From Lachnospiraceae bacterium OF09-6 (GTDB taxonomy: Bacteria; Bacillota; Clostridia; Lachnospirales; Lachnospiraceae), in NCBI GenBank assembly GCA_003435055.1, contig QUMM01000021.1, forward strand, positions 1-55,412: DNA of 55,412 bases, written 5' to 3'. This document shows positions 1 through 7,627 of the stretch, piece by piece (the first letter of the stretch is position 1; each line of letters opens with the position of its first letter). The notes beneath the pieces are model-generated. The model was not told where the DNA came from. It was given only the letters and a program-made list of their open reading frames with translations, and ran no database searches. A program made the position numbers and the translations under genes.

Positions 1-105
1 AGAATTCTCATAGCCGAAAGAGAAAGCCAGCGCCTTGAGACGCTGGCCTAGTAACAAGGGCTTATAGCCCTAGAGCAAACCACCCGTTGGACGGGTGGTC
101 CTGAT
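1..105 (+). mobile_element. Probable right end of an IS200/IS605-type element (3' part of a TnpB-associated RNA)
   Basis: Three consecutive perfect hairpins are packed into 74 bases: GCCAGCG/CGCTGGC (26-32 with 41-47), AGGGCT/AGCCCT (57-62 with 66-71) and ACCACCCGT/ACGGGTGGT (79-87 with 91-99). No coding frame accounts for them. This arrangement resembles the structured 3' end of IS605-family elements, where the tnpB end overlaps the guide (omega/re) RNA scaffold and the last hairpin marks the element boundary. The tnpB gene itself would lie upstream, outside the window. The family call rests on pattern recognition only; a plain array of terminators is the alternative. Confidence 0.4.
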
Positions 106-110
106 TTTTT
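79..110 (+). terminator. Hairpin with T-run at the left edge
   Basis: A 9-bp perfect stem (79-87 with 91-99, loop TGG) is followed by CCTGA and six Ts at 105-110. It fits a Rho-independent terminator for a plus-strand transcript entering from outside the window, and may equally be the final hairpin of an IS605-type guide RNA. Confidence 0.55.
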
Positions 111-128
111 ATAAAGGTTTTGAAACAT

Positions 129-1733
129 TTATTTATTAATGTTCATAAGTATTTTGATGTCTTTTTCTGGGGTGGTAACAGGTGCAATGCCATAATTTTC
201 CACCAGATAGTTCAGAATATTAGGAGACAGGAATGCCGGAAGAGAAGGACCAAGACGAATGTTTTTGATACCCAGGTGCAAAAGTGTCAGCAGGATACAG
301 ACTGCCTTCTGTTCATACCAGGAGAGAACGAAGGAAAGCGGAAGCTCATTTACAGAACATCCAAATGCATCTGCAAGTGCTACGGCAACCTGGATTGCAC
401 CATAAGCATCGTTACATTGTCCCATATCCATCAGTCGTGGCAGACCACAAATTTCTCCAAGATCAAGGTCATTGAATCGGAACTTGCCACAAGCCAGAGT
501 GAGGACGATACTATCAGAGGGTGTTTGTTTCACGAATTCTGTGTAATAGTTTCGACCTGGTTTAGCACCATCACAGCCGGCAACCAGGAAGAAATGGCGG
601 ATTGCACCTGATTTTACGGCATCTACTACAGTTCCTGCATGGGACAGGATAGCTGCATGACCAAAACCGGTTGTCACTTTTGTTCCGCCGTTGATACCAG
701 AAAATTTCTGATCTTCTTTGTAACCACCCAGTTCCAGCGCTTTTTCAATGATCGGCGTGAAATCTTTCTTCTCATCGATATGAACAGCACCTGGGAAAGC
801 AACCACTTCTGTTGTAAATACTCTGTCAGCATAACTGCTTTTTGGCGGCATCAGACAGTTGGTAGTGTAAAGAATCGGAGCTGGAAGATGATCAAACTCT
901 TTCTGCTGATTCTGCCAAGCAGTTCCAAAATTCCCTTTTAAGTGTGAGAATTTTTTTAAGAATGGATAGGCATGGGCAGGGAGCATTTCACCATGAGTAT
1001 AGATGTTGATGCCTTTTCCTTCTGTCTGTTCAAGTAAAAGCTGCAGGTCTCTCAGATCATGACCGGTCACGACAATAAAAGGTCCTTTTTCTATTGTAAG
1101 TGTAACATCGGTCGGTTCTGGTGTTCCATAGGTTTCTGTATTTGCCTTGTCAAGAAGTGCCATACACTTCAGATTGATTTCTCCTACTTTTAGTACAGTA
1201 GGAAGCAGTCTTTCCACACTTTCTTCATAACCAATTTTAAATAATGCTTCGCAGAAGAACCGATTTACTTCGGCATCTTCGTAATTCAGAACATTTGCAT
1301 GATAGGCATAAGCTGCCATCCCGCGAATCCCAAAAAGAATGAGAGATTTCAAAGAACGAATATCTTCGTCAGCATCCCACAGCTGCTGCATATCGTATTC
1401 ATCTGTTTTACCGCATGGTGACTGACATTTGCTGCAGTCAGGGACCAGTCGTTCTTTCTCAGCTCTGATTTTTTGTATCATGTTTTCAATTGAGGTATCG
1501 TCAAAACTCACATTTGTAACTGTGGTAAACAGCCCCTCAATTATGACTTGTGAAGTTCTTTGAGAAATAGTTTCTGCGTCATCGACTGCTCTCGCAAGGG
1601 CAATCAATGCACCTGTCAGTTCATCCTGCAATTTGGCTGTATCTGCCTTTTTTCCACAGACACCGGCATTCCCTGTGCAACCGCTGCATCCCACTGTCTG
1701 CTCACACTGATAACAAAACATCTTTTTTTCCAT
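129..1733 (-). CDS. hcp: Hydroxylamine reductase / hybrid-cluster protein
   Basis: A 534-residue cytoplasmic iron-sulfur protein of the usual Hcp length. The N-terminus has the cysteine pattern of the first Fe-S cluster (C7 and C10, then cysteines to about residue 26), and later segments carry the conserved Cys and His/Glu ligands of the hybrid 4Fe-2S-2O cluster (for example the TTNCLMPP and VAGCDGAKPGR stretches). Family members reduce hydroxylamine in vitro and act in nitric oxide / nitrosative stress handling in anaerobes. It lies 14 bp downstream of a 4Fe-4S protein gene on the same strand and probably shares its transcript. A divergent Crp/Fnr gene suggests redox or NO control. The start ATG at 1733 is preceded by AAGGAG. 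The family call is very secure; the physiological substrate is inferred. Confidence 0.96.
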   Translation of the reverse strand: MEKKMFCYQCEQTVGCSGCTGNAGVCGKKADTAKLQDELTGALIALARAVDDAETISQRTSQVIIEGLFTTVTNVSFDDTSIENMIQKIRAEKERLVPDCSKCQSPCGKTDEYDMQQLWDADEDIRSLKSLILFGIRGMAAYAYHANVLNYEDAEVNRFFCEALFKIGYEESVERLLPTVLKVGEINLKCMALLDKANTETYGTPEPTDVTLTIEKGPFIVVTGHDLRDLQLLLEQTEGKGINIYTHGEMLPAHAYPFLKKFSHLKGNFGTAWQNQQKEFDHLPAPILYTTNCLMPPKSSYADRVFTTEVVAFPGAVHIDEKKDFTPIIEKALELGGYKEDQKFSGINGGTKVTTGFGHAAILSHAGTVVDAVKSGAIRHFFLVAGCDGAKPGRNYYTEFVKQTPSDSIVLTLACGKFRFNDLDLGEICGLPRLMDMGQCNDAYGAIQVAVALADAFGCSVNELPLSFVLSWYEQKAVCILLTLLHLGIKNIRLGPSLPAFLSPNILNYLVENYGIAPVTTPEKDIKILMNINK

Positions 1734-1747
1734 GATTGTATTCTCCT

Positions 1748-2377
1748 TTACTCCATGATTTTTCCATCAATACTTATTGTTACAACCTGCCATGGTATGA
1801 ATTTTCCACTGGTTTGAAGTGCTTTTTTTGCTGCCATCTCTAGCCCACTACAGCATGGAACTTCCATTCTTGCAATTGTCACACTCTGAATGTTGTTATT
1901 TTGAATAATCTCAGTCAGTTTCTCACTATAATCTACCTGATCTAATTTTGGACAACCAATTAAAGTTACCTTATTTCGAATAAAATCCTGATGAAAGCTG
2001 GCATAGGCGTAAGCAGTACAATCGGCTGCGATGAAAAGCTTTGCACCGTCAAAATATGGTGCATTAGCAGGAGCCAGTTTAATCTGTACTGGCCAGTTTT
2101 GAAGCTTTGATACTGAATCTGCGGTAGAAGATGGTTTTACAAGTTCAAGTGCTTCTTTCACGGCTTTTTCATCATATTCAGGGGCTTCTCTTTCATCAAA
2201 TGAAATGGCACCAGTAGGACATTCTGGGAGACAATCGCCCAATCCATCGCAGAAATGTTCTCTTGCTAATTCTGCTTTTCCGTCAATGATATCAATGGCA
2301 CCTTCATGACAAGCATCTGCACAGACGCCGCAGCCGTTACATTTTTCTTTATCAATCTGGATAATCTTTCTTATCAT
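1748..2377 (-). CDS. 4Fe-4S binding protein, likely electron partner of Hcp
   Basis: A 209-residue protein opening with a classical ferredoxin motif (CNGCGVCADACHEGAI, residues about 14-29), then a second cysteine cluster of the CDGLGDCLPECP type found in this family. The C-terminal part ends with a paired-cysteine motif (PCCSG, about residue 176). It probably passes electrons to Hcp, whose gene follows after 14 bp. This pairing is recurrent in Clostridia, but the electron-donor role is inference. The start ATG has GGAGGG upstream on the minus strand. The promoter lies in the 92-bp gap shared with the divergent regulator gene. Confidence 0.85.
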   Translation of the reverse strand: MIRKIIQIDKEKCNGCGVCADACHEGAIDIIDGKAELAREHFCDGLGDCLPECPTGAISFDEREAPEYDEKAVKEALELVKPSSTADSVSKLQNWPVQIKLAPANAPYFDGAKLFIAADCTAYAYASFHQDFIRNKVTLIGCPKLDQVDYSEKLTEIIQNNNIQSVTIARMEVPCCSGLEMAAKKALQTSGKFIPWQVVTISIDGKIME

Positions 2378-2404
2378 TTTTACCCTCCGTCAATAATATT
2401 TAAC

Positions 2405-2448
2405 TTTTGTTTCTGCCAGAATTATAGTATGATAAATACAACTTGTAT
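2405..2448. promoter_or_regulatory. Divergent promoter region with palindrome ATACAA-c-TTGTAT
   Basis: A perfect 13-base palindrome with a 1-base centre lies at 2436-2448. A plus-strand -10-like TATGAT sits at 2428-2433 with TTTTGT 17 bases upstream, and a minus-strand -10-like TATAAT is the complement of 2421-2426. The palindrome lies between the start codons of the 4Fe-4S gene and the Crp/Fnr gene and is the best candidate operator for that regulator. Its identity as the binding site is inferred. Confidence 0.4.
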
Positions 2449-2469
2449 GTTTGATTTCCAACAGGAGGA

Positions 2470-3162
2470 ATGATTTTGAAAAAATTTTTACCCATTCTAA
2501 GGAACAGCCCTTTCTTTAAAGGTCTTACGGATAACGAGATATTATCCATATTGCACTGTGTAAATGCAACAGTAATTTCCCAAAAACGAGATTCATATAT
2601 TTTCAGAGCAGGCGATGCTACTGAAGTAATGGGACTTGTGGTGTCAGGCTGTGTTCTTGTTATTCAGGAGGATCTCTGGGGACATCGGAATATTTTGGCA
2701 AAATGTCATGCCGGTGATTTCTTTGGAGAACCATATGCAGCAAGTATAGGAGCGGTTTTGAATGTTAGTGTGGTGGCAGATATGGATTGTGAGATTATTT
2801 TCTTAAATGTCCAAAGGCTTCTGGTTACCTGTCCAACTGCATGCGGGCATCATCAGAAGCTGATTCGCAATCTGGTCAGTGTCCTGGCAAATAAGATACT
2901 GATCCTGAACGATAAGATCACACATGTTGGCAAGCGAACGACAAGAGAGAAACTATTGTCATATCTGTCGGCAGAGTCCATCAGACATTCATCATTATCC
3001 TTTGATATTCCATTTGACCGGCAGCAGCTGGCAGATTATCTCTGTATTGATCGTGCGGCAATGTCTACAGAGATATCAAAGCTACAAAAAGAAGGCTTTA
3101 TAAAAACAAATCGAAAACATTTTGAATTAACTGTTTCTAATGATGCGGATTCAATAATTTAA
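2470..3162 (+). CDS. Crp/Fnr family transcriptional regulator
   Basis: A 230-residue regulator with an N-terminal cyclic-nucleotide-binding-like beta barrel (about 20-130), a dimerisation helix and a C-terminal winged helix-turn-helix (about 165-225, with the recognition segment around DRQQLADYLCIDRAAMSTEI). The N-terminus lacks the cysteine set of true Fnr, so it may sense NO or redox through haem or another cofactor, as HcpR-type relatives do. It is divergent from the hcp operon across a 92-bp region that contains a perfect palindrome, the usual layout for a local regulator. The start ATG has AGGAGG at an ideal distance. The family is secure; the regulon is inference. Confidence 0.88.
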   Translation: MILKKFLPILRNSPFFKGLTDNEILSILHCVNATVISQKRDSYIFRAGDATEVMGLVVSGCVLVIQEDLWGHRNILAKCHAGDFFGEPYAASIGAVLNVSVVADMDCEIIFLNVQRLLVTCPTACGHHQKLIRNLVSVLANKILILNDKITHVGKRTTREKLLSYLSAESIRHSSLSFDIPFDRQQLADYLCIDRAAMSTEISKLQKEGFIKTNRKHFELTVSNDADSII

Positions 3163-3219
3163 AGAAAACACAGAATGAATCAGAAGGCTATTATAAGTAC
3201 AAGAGGGAGGAAGCTTGAA

Positions 3220-3705
3220 ATGATAAATAAATTACATTTGGCAATGATTGAATTATATAGAGGGGATGCAAAGAGAATTCAACATTTTTGCAAAGTGCAT
3301 AGCTATGCAAAATTGATAGCAGAAACAGAAAATGTAGATAAGAAATGTTTGTTTACCATTGAAGCGGCAGCTTTGACACATGATATTGGAATTCATTTCT
3401 GCGAAGAAAAATATGGAAATTGCAATGGGAAATTACAAGAAAAAGAAGGTCCTGCGATCGCAGAAAAGCTACTTAGTGAATTAGAATTTGATCAAGATAT
3501 ATCTGAGCGTGTTCAGTATTTGATCGCACATCATCATACTTATAATAATATTGATGAAATGGATTATCAGATATTGGTAGAAGCCGATTTTCTGGTTAAT
3601 ATTATGGAGGATGGTTTATCGAAAGAAGCAACTTTAAAAGTCTATCATAGTATTTTTAAAACAACGTGTGGAAAAATGATTTGCAGGGAGATGTTCGATA
3701 TTTGA
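3220..3705 (+). CDS. HD domain-containing phosphohydrolase
   Basis: From the ATG at 3220 (GAGGGAGG nine bases upstream, much better than the in-frame ATG at 3175) the protein has 161 residues. It shows the HD superfamily signature: an early His (FCKVHSYAKLI), the HD doublet in ALTHDIGIH, and downstream His residues in LIAHHHTYNN followed by a conserved Asp (EADFLVN). Such proteins are small metal-dependent phosphohydrolases acting on nucleotides or related phosphoesters; the substrate is unknown. It follows the Crp/Fnr gene closely and could be co-transcribed. The remainder up to 4026 is degraded sequence. Confidence 0.8.
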   Translation: MINKLHLAMIELYRGDAKRIQHFCKVHSYAKLIAETENVDKKCLFTIEAAALTHDIGIHFCEEKYGNCNGKLQEKEGPAIAEKLLSELEFDQDISERVQYLIAHHHTYNNIDEMDYQILVEADFLVNIMEDGLSKEATLKVYHSIFKTTCGKMICREMFDI

Positions 3706-3731
3706 CAAAAAGATTTTTGCTATAAAAGATT

Positions 3732-4026
3732 ATGCTGATTAAATGTCCGGAATATCTGGAGAATTTTAAGAAAGCGTACGGAATAAATAAAGAAATAACG
3801 AAGGAGTATTAGCATAGATGATTCAAATTCATCGACTGAAAAATTCGAGAATAAAGATAATTGGCCGGATGTCGAAGAACTGGTTAATCAAAGGGGCGAT
3901 GAGACTACGGTCTATTTATTGGCAGATGGTCGCTATATGGATTATATAAATGCTGTTTATATTTATGATGGAAAAGATACATGGACAGATGAATCGGGAG
4001 TGGAATGGAACAAAGTTGTAAAGTAG
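3732..4026 (+). pseudogene. Remnant of an acidic protein, frame-broken
   Basis: Two short coding-like pieces lie in different frames. 3732-3812 encodes a 26-residue peptide beginning MLIKCPEYLENFKK, with a stop. 3817-4026 encodes about 69 residues rich in acidic and aromatic residues (for example NWPDVEELVNQRGDETTVYL and ending WNKVVK) but has no start codon in its frame. An ATG at 3818 with AAGGAG upstream is one base out of frame. The simplest reading is a gene that lost its front part and frame. I do not recognise the family. A tiny genuine ORF is a less likely alternative. Confidence 0.35.
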
Positions 4027-4084
4027 TAGAAGAGAAATGGCAGATTATGAAACAGCTTATCAATACAGAAGTGGAGGAATAATC

Positions 4085-4468
4085 ATGAGAATTGAACATG
4101 TTGCACTTTATGTAAATGATTTGGAAAATACAAAAAAATTCTTTATGAAATATCTGGGAGCAAAATCAAATGATGGATATCATAATCAGAAAACAGGCTT
4201 TTATTCTTATTTTCTTACATTTGAGGATGGTGCACGTATTGAAATCATGAATATACCGGAAATGGCTGATTTACCGAAGAAACTAGTTCGTACTGGATAT
4301 TCACATATAGCTTTTAGCGTAGGAAGTATAGAAAAAGTGGATGCATTGACAGCAGAATTAAAAGCGGATGGTTATGAGGTTATCAGTGGACCTCGGACTA
4401 CAGGTGATGGATATTACGAAAGCTGTATTGTTGCAATTGAGGATAATCAAATTGAGATCACAGTATAA
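4085..4468 (+). CDS. VOC family protein (glyoxalase/bleomycin-resistance fold)
   Basis: A 127-residue protein with the two beta-alpha-beta-beta-beta modules of the vicinal oxygen chelate superfamily. It opens with the typical metal-ligand segment MRIEHVALYVNDLENTKKFF and has a second module around GYSHIAFSVGS, ending IEDNQIEITV. The ATG at 4085 is chosen because GTGGAGG lies eight bases upstream; the upstream in-frame ATG at 4037 has no ribosome site. Family members include glyoxalase I, dioxygenases and resistance proteins, so the reaction cannot be deduced. It is followed 32 bp later by a TfoX-like gene. Confidence 0.85.
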   Translation: MRIEHVALYVNDLENTKKFFMKYLGAKSNDGYHNQKTGFYSYFLTFEDGARIEIMNIPEMADLPKKLVRTGYSHIAFSVGSIEKVDALTAELKADGYEVISGPRTTGDGYYESCIVAIEDNQIEITV

Positions 4469-4500
4469 TTTGAAATGCAGGCATTTGAAAGGACAAAAAT

Positions 4501-4806
4501 ATGGCTTCAAGCAAAGAATATTTACATTTTATATTAGAGCAGTTATCTGATTTAGAAGAAATTCATTATCGTGCAATGATGGGAGAGTATATCATATATT
4601 ATCGGGGAAGAATTGCCGGAGGCATATATGATGACAGGTTACTTGTGAAACCGACAAAATCTGCAGTTTCTTATATGACAACTGCGACTTATGAATTACC
4701 ATATGAAGGGGCAAAAGAGATGTTGTTAGTAGAAGATGTTGACAGTAAAGAATACCTGGCTGGACTCTTCAATGCAATGTATGATGAATTGCCGGTTCAT
4801 AAATAG
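4501..4806 (+). CDS. TfoX/Sxy N-terminal domain protein
   Basis: A 101-residue single-domain protein matching the TfoX N-terminal fold: helix (SSKEYLHFILEQLS), the family-typical RAMMGEYIIYYRGRIAGGIYDDRLLVK segment, and the closing DSKEYLAGLFNAMYDELP helix. Such stand-alone proteins in Firmicutes are of unknown function; the link to competence comes only from the longer proteobacterial Sxy. It lies 32 bp behind the VOC gene, so the two are probably co-transcribed. Confidence 0.8.
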   Translation: MASSKEYLHFILEQLSDLEEIHYRAMMGEYIIYYRGRIAGGIYDDRLLVKPTKSAVSYMTTATYELPYEGAKEMLLVEDVDSKEYLAGLFNAMYDELPVHK

Positions 4807-4943
4807 AAGAAAGAAAAATCAGTGTTTAAGTATAGAGTTACAAAAAGAAATTATTTTGAGTTGATTGCATGTAATGAAACAGATTTACAAGCTGACAAAT
4901 GATGGTATAATTCTATTGTTGAGTTGATAGAAAGGGTATAGAT

Positions 4944-5375
4944 ATGAGAAAAGCAATCGTATATGCATCTGTGCATCATGGAAATACAGAAAAATTAGTA
5001 AAAAGCATAGCAGAAAAGTGTCAGGTCGATTTGATTGATGCAGTAAAACAGTCAGATGCGGATCTGAGCAGTTATGATATGATCGGGTTTGCATCAGGAA
5101 TCTATTTTTCAAAGTTTCATCAGTCGATATTGAAATTTGCGGAAAAGAATTTACCAGATGAGAAAAAGGTCTTCCTGATCTGTACTTATGGTGGAAGTAC
5201 GAATTATAAATCTATAGAGCAGATTTTGGATAAAAAACATGTCAGCGTAGTGGGGAAATTTGGATGCAAAGGATACGATACATTTGGTCCGTTCAAACTG
5301 GTCGGAGGTATTGCAAAAGGACATCCAGATGATAAAGATATTCAAAACGCAGTGGAATTTGTAAAAGACTTATAA
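4944..5375 (+). CDS. Flavodoxin domain protein
   Basis: A 143-residue cytoplasmic protein with the flavodoxin-like FMN-binding start (VYASVHHGNTEKL, with the phosphate loop at about residues 6-14), a strand-loop IGFASGIYFSKFH and a C-terminal CTYGGSTN-type loop. It probably binds FMN and shuttles electrons or acts as a small quinone/flavin reductase; the partner is unknown. AAAGGG precedes the ATG. The next feature downstream is a structured RNA, not a gene of the same operon. Confidence 0.85.
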   Translation: MRKAIVYASVHHGNTEKLVKSIAEKCQVDLIDAVKQSDADLSSYDMIGFASGIYFSKFHQSILKFAEKNLPDEKKVFLICTYGGSTNYKSIEQILDKKHVSVVGKFGCKGYDTFGPFKLVGGIAKGHPDDKDIQNAVEFVKDL

Positions 5376-5405
5376 AAATATAAAGAAGAAATGAAAGAAA
5401 CCTCC

Positions 5406-5531
5406 ATTCTTATTGCGCAGATTCGTGCGTTGTACAGAGTATTAAGAATACGCACATTATATGCTGTACAATAATATTAACAGAACCCACCACGCCTCTG
5501 ATTTTTATGCGCAACCCGGTGGGACTTTTTT
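5406..5531 (+). ncRNA. abiF-like structured RNA: pseudoknot plus terminator upstream of an Abi gene
   Basis: P1 pairs ATTCTTA (5406-5412) with TAAGAAT (5443-5449). P2 is a CGCA/TGCG hairpin (5416-5419 with 5426-5429). P3 pairs TTGTACAG (5430-5437, inside P1) with CTGTACAA (5464-5471, outside P1), so P1 and P3 form a true pseudoknot. GTGCGT (5425-5430) can alternatively pair with ACGCAC (5450-5455). A terminator hairpin CCCACC/GGTGGG (5486-5491 with 5518-5523) ends in six Ts. The Abi_2-type coding remnant starts five bases after the T-run. The order pseudoknot, terminator, Abi_2 gene is that of the published abiF RNA motif. The match to that motif is by architecture, not by a covariance search. 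Confidence 0.6.
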
Positions 5532-5535
5532 GCTT

Positions 5536-5928
5536 ATGAGGTATTTTACGTATCAGTATCCAAAACAAATATTAACAATAGAACAGCAGGTGCAATCTTA
5601 TATAGATTTAGGAATGAAGATTACATCTCAAGAAGATGTAGAGAAGGCATTAAAGTCAATTGGATTTTATAATCGTACAATTCATACGACACCGGAGATT
5701 CTGGATGTAGATAAAATTACGCCACCACCAGCGCATAATGGCTTGTATCAAATCTTACTGGCGATGAAGTACCTGCGTTTATCCGATGAGAAGTGGACAG
5801 TATTTGTAAATGCTTTCGATAAGCTGATTCAAAATAATAATGGTGTGGTCAGTCTTGCAGCAATGAATCTTCCTGCGGATTGGAAAGAACATCCACCTTT
5901 TACATATGATTGCACAATTCGAACGTAA
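5536..5928 (+). pseudogene. Abi family (abortive infection) protein with internal deletion
   Basis: The 130-residue product joins the N-terminal region of an Abi_2/AbiF-type protein (LTIEQQVQSYIDLGMKI through the SIGFY motif) directly to the family's C-terminal region (NRTIHTTPEI, then PPPAHNGLYQILLAMKYL). Full-length relatives are about 300 residues, and the middle, including the conserved R-x4-6-H active-site-like segment, is absent here. The frame is kept across the junction, so a short protein could still be made. The GGTGGG of the preceding terminator hairpin is the only plausible ribosome site for ATG 5536. I read this as a dead or dominant-negative relic of an abortive-infection module. 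Confidence 0.75.
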
Positions 5929-5988
5929 AAAGCCTCATGATCATGTGCGAAAATGAAAGTGAAACTTATTAGATGATATAATTGTTAT

Positions 5989-6038
5989 ATCGGCTAAAAA
6001 ATAGCACGATAGGAAAAAAGAATGGTGTTTTTGCCGAT
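5989..6038 (+). other. Hairpin between the Abi relic and the Fic gene
   Basis: ATCGGC (5989-5994) pairs with GCCGAT (6033-6038), extended by an A-run against a T-run with one bulge. It lies in the 180-bp gap before the Fic gene. No gene is visible in the gap. Function unknown; it could be an attenuator or the end of an upstream transcript. Confidence 0.3.
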
Positions 6039-6108
6039 GGTGTGATATACTAATTAGTAGATTGGTCCGTTTCGGATATGGGCTATGATTTGTGATGGAG
6101 GTTTGTAG

Positions 6109-6999
6109 ATGAGATACCTTTTAGTTGCTGATATAGCAAAAAAATGGAATATGTCAGAGCGCAGTGTTAGAAATTACTGTGCCCAAGGGCGTGTGAACGG
6201 TGCATTTCTTACTGGTAAGACATGGAACATTCCAGAAAACGCAGAAAAACCGGAGCGCACCAACAAAAGAAAAGAAGAGCAGATTACTCTGTTGGATATT
6301 CTGAAAGAGCAGAAGGCAAGTAAATATTCCGGTGGGATTTATCATAAGACACAGATTGATTTGACCTATAACTCTAACCATATGGAGGGAAGCCGCCTGA
6401 CACACGATCAAACTAGATATATCTTTGAAACCAATACTATTGGCGTAGAAAAAGAAGTGCTGAATGTGGATGATGTGATCGAAACGGCAAATCACTTCCG
6501 GTGCATTGACATGATTATTGATCATGCAAAAGCAGCTTTGACGGAGAAATTCATCAAAGAACTTCATTTGGTTTTGAAGAATGGCACCAGCGATTCTAGA
6601 AAAGATTGGTTTGCTGTTGGTAATTATAAGAAACTTCCGAATGAAGTTGGTGGCAGGGATACAGCCCTTCCAGAAGAAGTTGCCGATAAAATGAAGGTCT
6701 TGCTGACGGAATACAACGCCAAAGAAGAAAAGATCTTTGCAGATATTCTGGACTTCCATGTGAAGTTTGAGCGGATTCATCCGTTCCAGGATGGTAATGG
6801 TCGTGTGGGCAGATTGATTATGTTTAAGGAGTGTCTGAAATACAATATTGTTCCGTTCATTATTGAGGACAATTTGAAGCTGTTCTATTATCGTGGATTG
6901 AAGGAATGGGACAACGAAAAAGGATATCTGACAGATACCTGTCTAACATCACAAGATAAATATAAAGCATATTTGGATTATTTTAGGATTACGTATTAA
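6109..6999 (+). CDS. Fic family protein with N-terminal HTH and built-in inhibitory motif
   Basis: A 296-residue protein. An N-terminal helix-turn-helix (residues about 5-45, DIAKKWNMSERSVRNYC) is followed by a Fic domain with the complete catalytic motif HPFQDGNGRVGR (His224). The motif S-x3-E-G (Ser89 to Glu93 in NSNHMEGS) matches the N-terminal autoinhibitory helix of class II Fic enzymes, whose Glu blocks ATP gamma-phosphate. It likely transfers AMP to a protein target, with activity held in check by this helix. Neighbours are an Abi relic and an HTH fragment, so a defence or toxin-like role is plausible but inferred. GGAGG precedes the ATG. Confidence 0.9.
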   Translation: MRYLLVADIAKKWNMSERSVRNYCAQGRVNGAFLTGKTWNIPENAEKPERTNKRKEEQITLLDILKEQKASKYSGGIYHKTQIDLTYNSNHMEGSRLTHDQTRYIFETNTIGVEKEVLNVDDVIETANHFRCIDMIIDHAKAALTEKFIKELHLVLKNGTSDSRKDWFAVGNYKKLPNEVGGRDTALPEEVADKMKVLLTEYNAKEEKIFADILDFHVKFERIHPFQDGNGRVGRLIMFKECLKYNIVPFIIEDNLKLFYYRGLKEWDNEKGYLTDTCLTSQDKYKAYLDYFRITY

Positions 7000-7396
7000 A
7001 AGCAAAAGGGGCTGAAACAGAAATTACTCTTTTAGAGGAAATAAAAAAAGTTTGGATAATAAAATCAGTACAGAAAAAATGGCAATGACGTTAGGGATAA
7101 GTTCCAAGACTGTAAAACGTCACATCAAAGATATAGGTATTGTCCGATTTATTGGTCGTGGTTCCAATGGACACTGGGAAATAATTGGTGATCAGAAATA
7201 CATGCAAAATGTAATAATGACGGAGAATAAAGATGTTTATAAAAAGCTTCCGTTAGCATATCGTGGAAGATATGATATTTTTACAGTACTGCTGTCAGAA
7301 GGAGATACAACCATAACATTATTGTGTGAAAGAGTAAATTCCACCGCCCAATTTTGTAAATTGTTGAAAGAAATATATTGTTATATGATTATGTAA
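7000..7396 (+). pseudogene. Fragment of a protein with a C-terminal-type helix-turn-helix
   Basis: Reading from just after the Fic stop gives AETEITLLEEIKK in one frame and, after a run of seven As (7043-7049), the continuation LDNKISTEKMAMTLGISSKTVKRHIKDIG in another. Eight As would restore one frame. The helix-turn-helix (ISTEKMAMTLGISSKTVKRHI) and the following GRGSNGHWEI resemble the C-terminal wing of AlbA_2/AAA-4-type regulators, but the front domain is absent. A TTG at 7052 with AGAGGA upstream could start a 114-residue product. I favour a pseudogene fragment. Confidence 0.45.
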
Positions 7397-7416
7397 GTGA
7401 TATACTTAAGCATAAG

Positions 7417-7460
7417 AAAACCGTGTGAAATTACAGTTTGCTTTTTGCACGGTTTTCTTT
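7417..7460 (+). terminator. Terminator after the defence-relic block
   Basis: AAAACCGTG (7417-7425) pairs perfectly with CACGGTTTT (7448-7456), with a 22-base loop and a short T-rich tail. It closes the Fic/HTH region and overlaps the promoter of the next operon. Confidence 0.6.
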
Positions 7461-7486
7461 ATACTAGACAGTTAGCTAAAACTAAC
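7438..7486 (+). promoter_or_regulatory. Promoter with palindromic operator GTTAG-N6-CTAAC
   Basis: TTGCTT (7438-7443) and TATACT (7460-7465) are spaced by 16 bases. Five bases after the -10 lies GTTAGCTAAAACTAAC (7471-7486), covering the expected start site, which is the geometry of a repressor operator. The same 16-mer with one change occurs at 9811-9826 before the AraC/ABC/ECF operon. It loosely resembles DtxR-type iron boxes in its GTTAG/CTAAC arms, but the spacer is longer, so the regulator is not identified. Confidence 0.55.
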
Positions 7487-7627
7487 ACGATGAAAGTATG
7501 AAAGCTTATAGAATAACAGATATTAGGCAATATAATCAATAAGCTATAAGCAGTTTTATGCTTATATGAAAAGAATGAAGAAATGCGGGTGCAAGGCGAA
7601 AAAGGTACAGTGATTGGAGAAAAAAGC

